Source: Yoonia sp035117555 (GTDB taxonomy: Bacteria > Pseudomonadota > Alphaproteobacteria > Rhodobacterales > Rhodobacteraceae). Taken from it: a DNA stretch of 64,000 nt. The translations under genes and the position numbers were made by a program. Positions 33,238 to 42,492 of this stretch are shown in pieces (within the stretch, counting starts at the first letter, position 1; the number at the start of each line of letters is the position of its first letter). The notes below the pieces were generated by a model. It was not told the origin of the DNA. It ran no database searches and worked only from the letters and a program-made list of their open reading frames with translations. The DNA is taken from contig NZ_JAYKPK010000011.1 in assembly GCF_035117555.1 (NCBI RefSeq), forward strand, positions 62,001 through 126,000, given 5' to 3'.

Positions 33238-34824
33238 ATGCTAAGCTCTGCTTATGGTTTCAACGGCGGGTTTTCCGCACCGCACCGCGCCGCCGCCCTT
33301 GCCGGGCGTGATATTCTGGCCGCCGGTGGAAGCGCGGTGGAGGCGATGGTCGCCGCTGCCGCCACAATCGCCGTCGCCTATCCGCATATGAACGGGATCG
33401 GCGGGGACGGATTCTGGATCATCCACCGTCCGGGCCAAGCCCCCGTCGCCGTCGCAGGCTGCGGGCGCGCGGCAGGGCTGGCCTCGGTCGATTGGTATGC
33501 GGATCATGGGATTACCGATGCTTTGCCTGCGCGCGGGCCGTTGGCCGCATTGACCGTACCGGGCACGATTGCGGGCTGGGCAGAGGCATTGAAATTATGC
33601 CCCAAAGGCAACCGGCTGCCGCTGGCCGATCTGCTGGCCCCGGCGATTGCTTTGGCGCGCGACGGTGTGGCGGTGACCGAGAACCAAGCGCGCACGACGC
33701 GAGAAAAACTTGACGGTCTGCGCGATGTGCCAGGATTTGCCGCGACATTTCTGCATGACGGCGTGGCCCCCAAGGCGGGGCACCGTCTGGTGCAGACCGC
33801 GCTGTCGCAGACGCTGGCGCGACTGGCCGAGGCGGGTTTGGATGATTACTATCGTGGCGATCTGGCGCAGACCCATGCGGCGTTTCTGGAACAGGCAGGC
33901 AGCCCGCTGCGCAGTGACGACTTCGCCAGTTTCAAGGCGGATGTCGCCCCGCCGCTGACCACGCAAATCAGCGCAGGGCGTTTGTTCAATAGCAATCCGC
34001 CAACACAAGGCGTGTCATCGCTGATGATCCTTGCGCTTTTCGACCGGCTGGGCGTGACCGAGGCAGAAGGTTTTGCCCATCTGCACGGCTTGATCGAGGC
34101 AACAAAACTGGCCTTCCTGCAACGCAACGCAGAATTGGGTGATCCTGATCATATGGCAGGTCCGGCGCAGGACTGGCTCCTCCCGGCCAAGCTGGATTCA
34201 TTGGTGGGACAGATCGATCCTGCAAAAGCGCGCCCATGGCCTGAAGTCGCCAAACCCGGCGATACGATCTGGATGGGTGCCGCAGACAAGGACGGCTGTG
34301 TCGTCAGTTTCATCCAATCGGTGTTCTGGGAATTTGGATCGGGCCTAGTCTGCCCCGACACCGGCGTGTTCTTCCAGAACCGTGGCGCTGGTTTCAGCCT
34401 GACCGCAGGGCCGAACCAATTGCGCCCGCATGCCCGCCCGTTCCACACGCTGAATCCTGCTTTGGCGCAGTTGAATGACGGGCGGGTGCTCGCCTATGGC
34501 ACGATGGGCGGCGAAGGGCAGCCGCAGACGCAGGCGGCATTGTTCAGTCGATATGCGCTGTTCGGACAGGATTTACAGCAGGCGATTACCGCGCCGCGTT
34601 GGTTGCTGGGCAAGACATGGGGCGATGCGACGACCAGCCTGAAGCTGGAAGACCGCTTTGACCCCGCACTGGTAGCCGCACTGCGCTCGGCAGGGCATGA
34701 GGTCGAGATCATCCCCGGTTATAGCGATCTTGCCGGGCATGCGGGCGGCGTCGCGGTCTGGCCGGATGGCGTGATCGAGGTTGCCGCCGATCCGCGTTCT
34801 GACGGCGCAGCGCTTGGGTTTTGA
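33238..34824 (+). CDS. Gamma-glutamyltransferase-family Ntn hydrolase
   Basis: A 528-residue member of the gamma-glutamyltranspeptidase family: HRAAALAGRDILAAGGSAVEAMVAAA at the N-terminus, and the probable autocatalytic Thr in GDTIWMGAADKDG near residue 343, which becomes the nucleophile of the small subunit. The GTMGGEGQPQTQAAL segment near 423 is conserved. There is no signal peptide, so it would act in the cytoplasm, unlike classical periplasmic Ggt. Located between a TRAP importer and a TauE/SafE permease, it probably cleaves an amide or gamma-glutamyl bond of the imported compound. The true substrate is unknown. Confidence 0.85.
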   Translation: MLSSAYGFNGGFSAPHRAAALAGRDILAAGGSAVEAMVAAAATIAVAYPHMNGIGGDGFWIIHRPGQAPVAVAGCGRAAGLASVDWYADHGITDALPARGPLAALTVPGTIAGWAEALKLCPKGNRLPLADLLAPAIALARDGVAVTENQARTTREKLDGLRDVPGFAATFLHDGVAPKAGHRLVQTALSQTLARLAEAGLDDYYRGDLAQTHAAFLEQAGSPLRSDDFASFKADVAPPLTTQISAGRLFNSNPPTQGVSSLMILALFDRLGVTEAEGFAHLHGLIEATKLAFLQRNAELGDPDHMAGPAQDWLLPAKLDSLVGQIDPAKARPWPEVAKPGDTIWMGAADKDGCVVSFIQSVFWEFGSGLVCPDTGVFFQNRGAGFSLTAGPNQLRPHARPFHTLNPALAQLNDGRVLAYGTMGGEGQPQTQAALFSRYALFGQDLQQAITAPRWLLGKTWGDATTSLKLEDRFDPALVAALRSAGHEVEIIPGYSDLAGHAGGVAVWPDGVIEVAADPRSDGAALGF

Positions 34825-35651
34825 TGATGGATCTGAACTGGGCAGAAATGATCCCCCTGATACTGGGGGTGATGGCGACGGGTGCTGTGGCGGGTGTCTT
34901 GTCAGGGTTATTGGGTGTCGGTGGCGGGATCGTCATCGTGCCGGTCCTGTTCTGGGTCTTTGGCTGGCTGGGCCTGCCTGCGGGGCTGGGGATGCAGATC
35001 GCGGTTGCTACATCTTTGGTGACCGTCGCCGCCACGGCCTATTCCTCGGCCAAGGCGCATCACGCGCGTGGTGCGGTCGATATCGGCATTCTGCGGCTCT
35101 GGGCACCGTTCATGGCGATTGGGGCGCTGGCGGGTGGCGCGCTGGCCGGAGTAGTTTCCGGTCGCGCGCTGCTGGCTTTGTTCGGGATCATCGCCCTGCT
35201 GGTCGCCTGGAATATGGCGCGGCCCAAAACCCGTATCCTTGCCTCTGCCCTGCCCGCAAAACACGGCGTGCAACCGGCGATGGCCGGCGCTGTCGGTCTG
35301 ATCTCGGCGATGATGGGGATCGGGTCGGGGACCTTGGGTGTGCCATTGCTGACTGCGTTTTCGGTGCCGGTACATCGCGCGGTTGGCACGGCAGCAGCCC
35401 TGGGGCTGGTGATCGGCGTGCCTGCGTCGCTGGCGATGATCGTGGCCGGTCTGGGCGTTGATGGCAGACCGCCGTTTTCGCTGGGCTATGTGAACTTTGC
35501 CGCGGTTGCGCTGATCCTGCCGCTGTCGATCACTTGCGCACCGCTGGGCGCAAGGATCGCCCATGCATTGGAACCTGTCTGGATCAAAAGGGCCTTTGCG
35601 GTATTCCTGCTGATCACATCGGTCCGAATGCTTCTTTCTGCTTTTGCTTGA
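34824..35651 (+). CDS. TauE/SafE-family membrane permease
   Basis: A 275-residue protein with about eight membrane segments and the TauE/SafE repeat GVLSGLLGVGGGIVIVPVLFW near the N-terminus, echoed by GLISAMMGIGSGTLGVPLLT in the second half. Members export or import small sulfur-containing anions or organic acids. The ATG at 34824 overlaps the preceding stop by one base (TGATG). Its 3' end overlaps that of the convergent GntR gene by 38 bases. Its place suggests export of a product released by the Ntn hydrolase. Confidence 0.85.
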   Translation: MMDLNWAEMIPLILGVMATGAVAGVLSGLLGVGGGIVIVPVLFWVFGWLGLPAGLGMQIAVATSLVTVAATAYSSAKAHHARGAVDIGILRLWAPFMAIGALAGGALAGVVSGRALLALFGIIALLVAWNMARPKTRILASALPAKHGVQPAMAGAVGLISAMMGIGSGTLGVPLLTAFSVPVHRAVGTAAALGLVIGVPASLAMIVAGLGVDGRPPFSLGYVNFAAVALILPLSITCAPLGARIAHALEPVWIKRAFAVFLLITSVRMLLSAFA

Positions 35652-36306
35652 CCGGATCTTTGTCCGGCCAATGCAAGAGCATCGCTTTCGCCGCGCTGGT
35701 CAGATGCCGGCGCAGGGCCTTGTCGGCGGCAGGGCCGTTGCGTTCCATCACCGCCTCGACAATCTGGAAATGTTCACGGTGCGAACGCGGAATGCGGGTT
35801 TCATCCGCCAGCTGCCGCCGCCGGAAAGGCGCCAGTTTCAGGCGCATCGCCTCTGCAATCGCCTGAAATTCGCTGTTGCGTGCGCCGCGGTAGATCAATT
35901 GGTGAAACGCTGTATTCGCCTGTTCGTAGGCCGCCACATCGTCGCCCAGCACAAGGCGGCCCATGTCTTCATGTAAGGCCTGCAGCGTGACCCTTTCTTC
36001 CATGCTCATCCGCTCGGCGGCAAAACGACCACAAAGCGCCTCGACCTCGCCCATCGCCTCGAACAATTCGTTGATCCGGTCGCGGGTGATCTCGGTCACA
36101 ACTGTGCCGCGAAACGGGATGCGCGTCACCAGAGCCCGCGAAACAAGGATTTGCAGGGCTTCGCGGACGGGGGTGCGCGATACCTCATAGCGGTCCGCCA
36201 GCGACATTTCATCAAGATGGGTTCCCGCCGCCAGTTCGCCTGCGATAATGGCGGCCTCCAGCTTTAACGCTATGGTTTGTCCCAAAACATTGCGTCGTCG
36301 TGTCAC
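35614..36306 (-). CDS. GntR-family (FCD-type) regulator
   Basis: A 230-residue regulator with a winged-helix domain (about 5-70, including the recognition stretch MSLADRYEVSRTPVREALQIL) and an FCD domain containing NTAFHQLIYRGARN and SHREHFQIVEAV, whose Asp/His set binds metal and ligand. The GTG start at 36306 is chosen for GGGAG eight bases upstream; the frame extends to 36366. It is convergent with the TauE/SafE gene and probably controls the dctPQM operon through the palindrome at 30149. Confidence 0.88.
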   Translation of the reverse strand: MTRRRNVLGQTIALKLEAAIIAGELAAGTHLDEMSLADRYEVSRTPVREALQILVSRALVTRIPFRGTVVTEITRDRINELFEAMGEVEALCGRFAAERMSMEERVTLQALHEDMGRLVLGDDVAAYEQANTAFHQLIYRGARNSEFQAIAEAMRLKLAPFRRRQLADETRIPRSHREHFQIVEAVMERNGPAADKALRRHLTSAAKAMLLHWPDKDPVKQKQKEAFGPM

Positions 36307-36411
36307 TGATCCTGCTCCCTCAATCGGACGGCTTTGGTGCGCCCGAAATGGCAAGGCGTAAGACAACCCTATGATGCATGTGACACGAAGTGAAGTCTGA
36401 CGGCGCCCTGC

Positions 36412-37191
36412 TCACCCCCAGAGGCCATGCGGCAGCACGAATGTCGCCGCAGCAGGCGGAAGTTGGTTGGCTGTGATCGCACAGCCATAGGCCCGCGCCA
36501 GCCCCGGCCCGCCGATCACGCGCGCAGGCGGACCTGAATCGAGCAATTTGCCGTCATGGATCAGCCAGATATCATCGGCGACCATCGCGGCAAGGTTCAG
36601 ATCATGCAGCACCATCACAACCCCGCCGCCGGCATCGGCAAAGCGCCGCAGCACCCGCATGACCCCGATCTGATGCGCGATATCAAGGCTTGCCACCGGC
36701 TCATCCAGAAACAGCCAGCGTGCGGTGCCATTCTGCACCGGGTCCCAGACCTGCACCCGCACGCGCGCCAGTTGCACACGTGCCTGCTGCCCACCGGAAA
36801 GCTCCTGATAATAGCGCCCGGAAAAGCCGGTCAGATCAACCTCGGCCAAGGCGCGGGCGATCAGGTCGGTCCGGTCCGCTTGCGTGCCGCTGGTCAGCCC
36901 CAGCCGCACCACCTCGGCCACGGTAAACGGAAAGGCGAGCGTTGCTGCCTGCGGCAGCACCCCGCGCCTTGCGGCCAATTCCCAAGGTTTGAGTTTCGCG
37001 AGATCCTGACCATCCAGCGCGATCTGGCCATGATAGGGTACATCACCGGAAATCGCACGCAGCAGTGTTGTTTTGCCCGACCCATTCGGCCCGATCACCG
37101 CGATGATGCGGCCGGGGGCGGCGCTGGTGTCGATCCCGTGCAGGACCGGATTGCGGCCAAGCGCCACTTGCAGGTTCCGGATCGTCAGCAT
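36412..37191 (-). CDS. hmuV: Haem ABC transporter ATPase HmuV
   Basis: A 259-residue ATPase with Walker A GPNGSGKTTLLRAI, signature LSGGQQARVQLARV, Walker B LFLDEPVASLD and switch His in VLHDLNLA. Sequence and order match HmuV/FecE-type ATPases. The ATG at 37191 overlaps the HmuU stop (ATGA), which fixes the start; the frame remains open for another 155 codons upstream, but that part is the hmuU gene read in another frame. Cytoplasmic energiser of haem import across the inner membrane. Confidence 0.92.
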   Translation of the reverse strand: MLTIRNLQVALGRNPVLHGIDTSAAPGRIIAVIGPNGSGKTTLLRAISGDVPYHGQIALDGQDLAKLKPWELAARRGVLPQAATLAFPFTVAEVVRLGLTSGTQADRTDLIARALAEVDLTGFSGRYYQELSGGQQARVQLARVRVQVWDPVQNGTARWLFLDEPVASLDIAHQIGVMRVLRRFADAGGGVVMVLHDLNLAAMVADDIWLIHDGKLLDSGPPARVIGGPGLARAYGCAITANQLPPAAATFVLPHGLWG

Positions 37192-38258
37192 CACATATCC
37201 ACCAAGCCACGGCGGCGCAGCAGAATCCACAGGAACACCGGCGCGCCGATGACGGCGGTGACGATCCCGATGGGTAATTCCGCAGGCGTAATGATACTGC
37301 GCGCGATCAGATCGGCCAGCAGCAAAAGGATCGCCCCCAGCAAGGCGGCATTGACCAGCAGATAGCGGTGGTCCGGCCCGGTCGCCAGCCGCAGCAGATG
37401 CGGCACGACGATGCCGATAAAGCCGATGCCGCCGGACACGGCGACGGCGGCTCCGGTTGCGGCAGCGACGGTCAGGATCGCCACATGCTTGACCTGCTGC
37501 ACCGGAAGGCCAATGTGATGCGCCGCAGCCTCGCCCAGTGACAACCCGTTCAGCCCACGCGAAAGGAAAGGTGCAGCGACCAGCGCCAGCAGCATCACCG
37601 GACCTGCCGCCGCAATCTTGGGCCATGACGCGCCGCCCAGCGACCCCAGCCCCCAAAAGGTCAGATCGCGCAATTGCCGGTCATCGGCGATATAGACCAG
37701 AATGCCGGTCGCCGCCCCCGCCAAAGCGCCCAAAGCGATCCCTGCCAGCAGCATGGTCGCCGTCGATGTCCGCCCGGCGCGGGTGGAGACGCGGTAAAGC
37801 ACCAGTGTCGAGATCCAGCCGCCCAGAAAAGCCGCCACCGGCACCATCTGCCAGCCAAGTGTTGCCACGACCCAAGCCGGGGCGAACCCGCCCAGCACGA
37901 TCGCCAGCACGGCACCCAGACCTGCGCCTGCACCCACACCGACCAACCCCGGATCGGCAAGCGGATTGCGGAACAGGCCTTGCATGACAGCGCCGCCCAC
38001 AGCCAAAGATGCGCCGACCAGCACGCCGGTCAGCATCCGGGGCAGGCGGATTTCCCACAGGATCAGCCTGTCGCGGTCCGGCAAAGCCGCGCCCGACCAC
38101 CAGGCTTGCAGCAGATCACCAAGATGCACACCCGATGCGCCATGCGACAGGCTCAGCAGGCAGGTGATCACCAAGAGCACGGCCAAGCCATAAGCCACCA
38201 GCCTTGCGCGCGGGCTGCGGTCGCCGGGCAGGGCGGCGCTGAAATCAATCGCGACCAT
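37191..38258 (-). CDS. hmuU: Haem ABC transporter permease HmuU
   Basis: A 355-residue FecCD-family permease with about ten membrane segments. Conserved parts include LRLPRMLTGVLVGASLAVGGAVMQGLFRNPLADP and the GGIGFIGIVVPHLLR segment near residue 275. It makes the inner-membrane channel for haem with HmuV and receives haem from HmuT. Its start and stop both overlap neighbouring genes, so hmuT-hmuU-hmuV are translationally coupled. Confidence 0.92.
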   Translation of the reverse strand: MVAIDFSAALPGDRSPRARLVAYGLAVLLVITCLLSLSHGASGVHLGDLLQAWWSGAALPDRDRLILWEIRLPRMLTGVLVGASLAVGGAVMQGLFRNPLADPGLVGVGAGAGLGAVLAIVLGGFAPAWVVATLGWQMVPVAAFLGGWISTLVLYRVSTRAGRTSTATMLLAGIALGALAGAATGILVYIADDRQLRDLTFWGLGSLGGASWPKIAAAGPVMLLALVAAPFLSRGLNGLSLGEAAAHHIGLPVQQVKHVAILTVAAATGAAVAVSGGIGFIGIVVPHLLRLATGPDHRYLLVNAALLGAILLLLADLIARSIITPAELPIGIVTAVIGAPVFLWILLRRRGLVDM

Positions 38259-39112
38259 CAGCCGTCACTCTGTGCTGTCAGCGCGCGGAAATGCGCGGTC
38301 AGCTCCAACGCGGCCTCGCCCGTGCGCGGGCCAAAGCCCAGCAGGTAAAGGCCATCCATCGTCACGACGCGCCCTTCCGCACCGGCATTGGTCAGCCGGA
38401 GTGCGGGATGAGCGGTGATATCGGCCAACGACACTTCATGATCGCCACCGCGATCCATCATCAGGATCAGATCGGGGGCGGCGGCAATCGCTGCCTCATC
38501 GGTCAGGGGTTTGTAGCCGTCCAGATCGGTCACGGCATTGATCCCACCGGCGAGTTCGATCATTGCCGCGGCTGATGATCCCGCGCCGCCGACCAGCAAG
38601 CGCCCGCCCTGCATCGACAGGATGAACATCACACGGGGGGCCTCGGGCAAGGCATCCCCTGCGGCGCGCGCCTCTGCCAGTTTGGCCGCGACAGAATCTT
38701 GCAACGCCTGTCCGGCCTCGGGCAGGGCGAGCGCTTCGGCCACGGCGGCGATCTTGGTACCGACCCCATCGGGGTCGAGTGCTTGCGGCACCATCACCAG
38801 CGGAATGCCGGTGCGGTTCAGCACATCAAGCACTTCGGGCGGCCCGGCGTCATGTTCGGCGATGATCATATCGGGGTCCATCGCGATCAGGTTTTCGGCA
38901 GACAGGGCGCGGACATAGCCGATATCAGGCAAGGCTTCGACAATCTCTGGATAGGTTGAGGTCGTATCGCGCGCGATCAGCCGGTCGCTGGCACCAAGCG
39001 CATGGATGATTTCTGCAACCGACCCACCCGCCGCGATCACGCGGCTGGGGCTGTCAGCATAAGCGGCAGGGGCGAGCGTCAGGGCTGCGGCAAGAATGGC
39101 ATACCGGATCAT
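38258..39112 (-). CDS. hmuT: Periplasmic haem-binding protein HmuT
   Basis: A 284-residue periplasmic binding protein of the BtuF/HmuT class, with a signal peptide ending near AAYADS. The mature start VIAAGGSVAEIIHALGASDRLIARDTTSTYPE is typical, including the Tyr expected to coordinate haem. A long helix-linked two-lobe form is implied by its length. The start ATG overlaps the hmuS stop (ATGA). It carries haem from the outer-membrane receptor to HmuUV. Confidence 0.92.
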   Translation of the reverse strand: MIRYAILAAALTLAPAAYADSPSRVIAAGGSVAEIIHALGASDRLIARDTTSTYPEIVEALPDIGYVRALSAENLIAMDPDMIIAEHDAGPPEVLDVLNRTGIPLVMVPQALDPDGVGTKIAAVAEALALPEAGQALQDSVAAKLAEARAAGDALPEAPRVMFILSMQGGRLLVGGAGSSAAAMIELAGGINAVTDLDGYKPLTDEAAIAAAPDLILMMDRGGDHEVSLADITAHPALRLTNAGAEGRVVTMDGLYLLGFGPRTGEAALELTAHFRALTAQSDG

Positions 39113-40149
39113 GCCATGACCCCGCCTGCCAAAGTATCAGCCAATTGATCCCAGCCTTTGGTATCGGTCGCGGCCTCGGCGCGTTTGCCAAAGATTTGCA
39201 GGATCAATTGGCCATCGGCATCAAACGCCTCGACCGAGATTGCGTCACCGCGTTTGCTGGGTTTGCGCACCAGCCAGACCTCGGCCACTTTGTCAGCGCG
39301 CAGATGCAGGTTGAAACGCGGGTCGAGCACATTGAACCACGGACCCATCGGTTCGAGACGCTGCACGGTGCCGGAATGGATCTGGATACAGCCGCGATTG
39401 CCGACAAAGATCATGATCTGCAAGGCCCGTGCTGCGGCCTGATGCAGGGCATCCTCCAGCGCGGTGACCGGCAATTGCACGGCCCAAGGCGCGCCGATGG
39501 ACCGGTTCGCGCCAAGCCGGTCGAAATTCAGCCTTTTGGTCAGCGGAACGAATTGATGGGTATCGGTCATGGCGACCCAATGGCTGCGCAGCTCGTCCAG
39601 TTTGTCCACGTTCACGCGGACAGGTTCAACGATGGCGCGGGGGTCCAGATCAAAAGGCGCGTCATCGGCGAGGGCCAGATCAGCGACCAAAGCATCAAAA
39701 GCCGCGATGTCGGAGTCTGGCCCAAGGTGGATCTTATGCACCGCATCCCCTGCGGCATCAAACACTTGCAAGCTGCGTTTGGTGCCATCGGCCCCGGCGC
39801 GTTCCACCGCGAAAGCATGGACCCAATGGCGCGGGAAAATCCGCAGGTCGATATCATCGCCCAGCACCATCGCCGCATGAGCCCCCGCGTGAAACCCGGT
39901 ATAGATGCCGCGCCGTTCATGCACGCAATGGTCATTGCGGGTCAGCGCCATGACATCGCCCAAAGCTTCGACCCGTGGCAGCAATTGCGCAGGGTCCGCC
40001 ACAATGCGGCGCACGCCGTGGCCCAGATCGGCGGCCAGGATTTCCGCCTCGCGGATGCCAAGGCTTTCAGCCAAGTCACGTTCGCGCATTTTGGGTTTAT
40101 CGGCGCGCGCGGCGGCAATGGCTTCGGCGCGGCTGGGGGATAGAATCAT
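39109..40149 (-). CDS. hmuS: Haemin-degrading/handling protein HmuS
   Basis: A 346-residue HmuS/HemS-like cytoplasmic protein with two tandem repeats (about 30-175 and 195-340). Haem-contact segments include ALTRNDHCVHERRGIYTGF in the first repeat and LGANRSIGAPWAVQLPVTALEDALH in the second. It receives haem from the ABC importer and stores or degrades it. The ATG at 40149 follows GGAGG; the open frame to 40299 beyond it is not conserved. It is first in the leftward operon, and a strong hairpin lies just ahead of its ribosome-binding site. Confidence 0.9.
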   Translation of the reverse strand: MILSPSRAEAIAAARADKPKMRERDLAESLGIREAEILAADLGHGVRRIVADPAQLLPRVEALGDVMALTRNDHCVHERRGIYTGFHAGAHAAMVLGDDIDLRIFPRHWVHAFAVERAGADGTKRSLQVFDAAGDAVHKIHLGPDSDIAAFDALVADLALADDAPFDLDPRAIVEPVRVNVDKLDELRSHWVAMTDTHQFVPLTKRLNFDRLGANRSIGAPWAVQLPVTALEDALHQAAARALQIMIFVGNRGCIQIHSGTVQRLEPMGPWFNVLDPRFNLHLRADKVAEVWLVRKPSKRGDAISVEAFDADGQLILQIFGKRAEAATDTKGWDQLADTLAGGVMA

Positions 40150-40166
40150 GGGGTTACCTCCGTTAG

Positions 40167-40185
40167 GCCCGCCATTGTGGCGGGC
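40167..40185 (-). promoter_or_regulatory. Perfect hairpin just upstream of the hmuS ribosome-binding site
   Basis: GCCCGCCA and TGGCGGGC form eight perfect pairs with a three-base loop, ending five bases before GGAGG of hmuS. Within the 216-base divergent hmuS/receptor region it is the only strong structure. It could affect hmuS translation or message stability, or be a protein-binding site. I could not identify a clear Fur, Irr or RirA box nearby. Confidence 0.55.
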
Positions 40186-40365
40186 GTGGAAGCACCAGGT
40201 CCCGGATCTGGCGTTGCCTGAAATGGCATGGCTGGAAGATCTGACGCATACTTGACTATTTCTGTCAGGTTGCTTAGAGCGGCTTTCGTCGGGGGTCAAG
40301 ACCTTGCGACGCGCCAGCCGGACAGCCAGCCAAAAATCAAATATAATGGAATGGAGAGTTCGGAT

Positions 40366-42492
40366 ATGACATTGCGCATGCGCCCGCGCAGGCTGGGATT
40401 GACCTGCCTGCTGATGACAACAGCGATTCTATCGGCAGGGGCGGCAAGCGCGCAACAGGCCGATTTTGATGGCAGCACCTTTCTGGGGCGGCTGATCTTT
40501 GGCGCAGGCCAGCAGAAGGTCGCGATTGATACGCCACAGGCAGTCAGCGTGCTGGATCAGGATGATATCGACCGTGAACAGGCCGCCAATGTCGGGCAGA
40601 TGCTGCGCAATGTGCCGGGCGCGCAGACCGCCGGGTCGGACCGGCCTTTGGGCTATGCGTTCAATATCCGCGGGATCGGGGCGACCGAACAATCCGCCTC
40701 CGAGGCGCGGATCATCGTCAATGTGGACGGCGTGCCGAAATTCTATGAACAATACCGGCTGGGGTCGTTTTTCTCTGACCCCGAACTTTATCGCCGGGTC
40801 GAGGTGTTGCGCGGGCCGGGGTCAGCCACGCTTTATGGCTCTGGGGCTGTCGGCGGCGTTGTGAACTTTGAGACCAAGGATGCCAGTGACTTCATCTCTG
40901 AAGGCGGCAGCGGCGCGTTGCGGCTGAAATATGGCTATGACAGCAATGGTGACGGCCAGATGGGGTCGCTGATCTATGCTGCGCGTCCGACGGAAGGTGC
41001 CGAGTTTCTGGCCGCTTTGGGCTATCGTTCGTCCGATGATTATCAGGATGGTGCGGGCAATGACGTGCAGGGTAGCGAATTTGAAGCCCCCTCCACCCTG
41101 CTCAAAGGGACATTCCAGCTGAATGACACGCAGACCCTGCGTCTGTCGGCGCAACGGTTTTCCTCAGATGCCGATAACGCGGCTTTGGTGCAGACGGCAG
41201 GCGGCAATAACCCCGCCTTTGGCAGCATGACCATCGATGATCTCTTCGGTCGGGTGGATCGCACGGTCACTGACGATACATTCAATGTCGAATGGGACAA
41301 TCAAAGCGGCGGCTGGTTCAACCCGCGTGTGCAATTGTCCTATGCTGATACCAATGTCGAGCAATCGAATGCCCGGTCTGTCACCGGCACACCGCAGCGC
41401 TGTTCACCGACGCTGAGCAACAACAATGTGTTTTGTGACGTCACCTATGCCTATCGCACCACGATGCTGAAGGCCGAAAATACCGCCGATTTCGCCGGCG
41501 CGGGGTGGAGCAATTTCCTGACCTTCGGTCTGCAGGCGACCCATCAGGACCGTGTCGCCGACAGTGCTGGCCCGCTTGGCTTTCACCCCGAAGGCAATGA
41601 CCGCAAGATCGGGCTTTACGCGCAATCGGAATTCGTGATCGGTGACCGGCTGACGATTATCCCCGGCGCGCGGATCGATTTCGCCGAACGCGAGGCGGGT
41701 GCCGGTGTGCCCGGCAGTGGCGATGTGACCGATGACGCGACGGCGCTGTCGCTGGCCGCACTTTATGACGTCACCGATGATCTGTCTGTCTTCGGCTCGG
41801 TCGCGCGCACCGAACGCCTGCCGACATTGGATGAGCTTTATTCCTATACCGGCAGCAAGGCCCCAGCACTTGATCTGGACAAGGAAGAGGCCACGAACGT
41901 TGAACTCGGCCTGACCTATAACCGCGACGGTCTTTTCACCGGCAATGACAATCTGCAACTGAAACTGACTGCCTTCCGCAACCAGATCGACGGGTTGGTG
42001 ACAACAACGCCCGGCAGTGACACGGTGTTTTTCCGCAACCTTGCTCGGGCTGAATTTGAAGGGGCCGAGATTGAGGCGGGCTATGAAAATGACGATGTCT
42101 TCGGCCGTCTGGCCGTGTCCACTGTCCGCGCGACGGATCGTGATTTCGGCTATACGCTCTCCACAGCACCCGCCGATACGGTCGCGCTGACGATCGGTGG
42201 GCGGTTGCCCGATCAGGGGCTGGAATTCGGCTGGCGCGGCACTTTCGTCGATGACATCACGACATCCAGCCGCAGCACAAGCACGGGCGCGATCACCGAC
42301 ACCAGCTATGACGGTTACACCATGCAGGATGTGTTCATGACCTGGACACCGGACAGCGGCGCGCTGGACGGGTTCGAGGTGCAACTTGCGGTCGAAAACC
42401 TGTTTGACGCCGATTACCGCAACAATCTGTCATCCGATCAGGGCCGCGGGCGCACCGTCAAACTCGCGCTGGCAAAGACCATCACATGGTAA
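40366..42492 (+). CDS. hmuR: TonB-dependent haem receptor (HmuR-like)
   Basis: A 708-residue outer-membrane receptor. The ATG at 40366 has GGAGAG seven bases upstream and gives a signal peptide ending ASAQQ; upstream ATGs lack this spacing. A plug domain (about 50-160) contains VSVLDQDDIDREQAANVGQMLRNVPGAQ and LYGSGAVGGVVNFETK, then a 22-strand-type barrel ends with ALAKTITW, the C-terminal aromatic being typical of outer-membrane proteins. Divergence from hmuSTUV and the exbB-exbD-exbD-tonB genes behind it support haem as ligand, though the protein's haem histidines were not pinned down. Confidence 0.88.
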   Translation: MTLRMRPRRLGLTCLLMTTAILSAGAASAQQADFDGSTFLGRLIFGAGQQKVAIDTPQAVSVLDQDDIDREQAANVGQMLRNVPGAQTAGSDRPLGYAFNIRGIGATEQSASEARIIVNVDGVPKFYEQYRLGSFFSDPELYRRVEVLRGPGSATLYGSGAVGGVVNFETKDASDFISEGGSGALRLKYGYDSNGDGQMGSLIYAARPTEGAEFLAALGYRSSDDYQDGAGNDVQGSEFEAPSTLLKGTFQLNDTQTLRLSAQRFSSDADNAALVQTAGGNNPAFGSMTIDDLFGRVDRTVTDDTFNVEWDNQSGGWFNPRVQLSYADTNVEQSNARSVTGTPQRCSPTLSNNNVFCDVTYAYRTTMLKAENTADFAGAGWSNFLTFGLQATHQDRVADSAGPLGFHPEGNDRKIGLYAQSEFVIGDRLTIIPGARIDFAEREAGAGVPGSGDVTDDATALSLAALYDVTDDLSVFGSVARTERLPTLDELYSYTGSKAPALDLDKEEATNVELGLTYNRDGLFTGNDNLQLKLTAFRNQIDGLVTTTPGSDTVFFRNLARAEFEGAEIEAGYENDDVFGRLAVSTVRATDRDFGYTLSTAPADTVALTIGGRLPDQGLEFGWRGTFVDDITTSSRSTSTGAITDTSYDGYTMQDVFMTWTPDSGALDGFEVQLAVENLFDADYRNNLSSDQGRGRTVKLALAKTITW

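Noticed and set aside
37192..37656. N-terminal extension of HmuV
   Set aside because: The open frame continues into hmuU in another frame; the ATGA overlap at 37191 gives the standard HmuV start and length.
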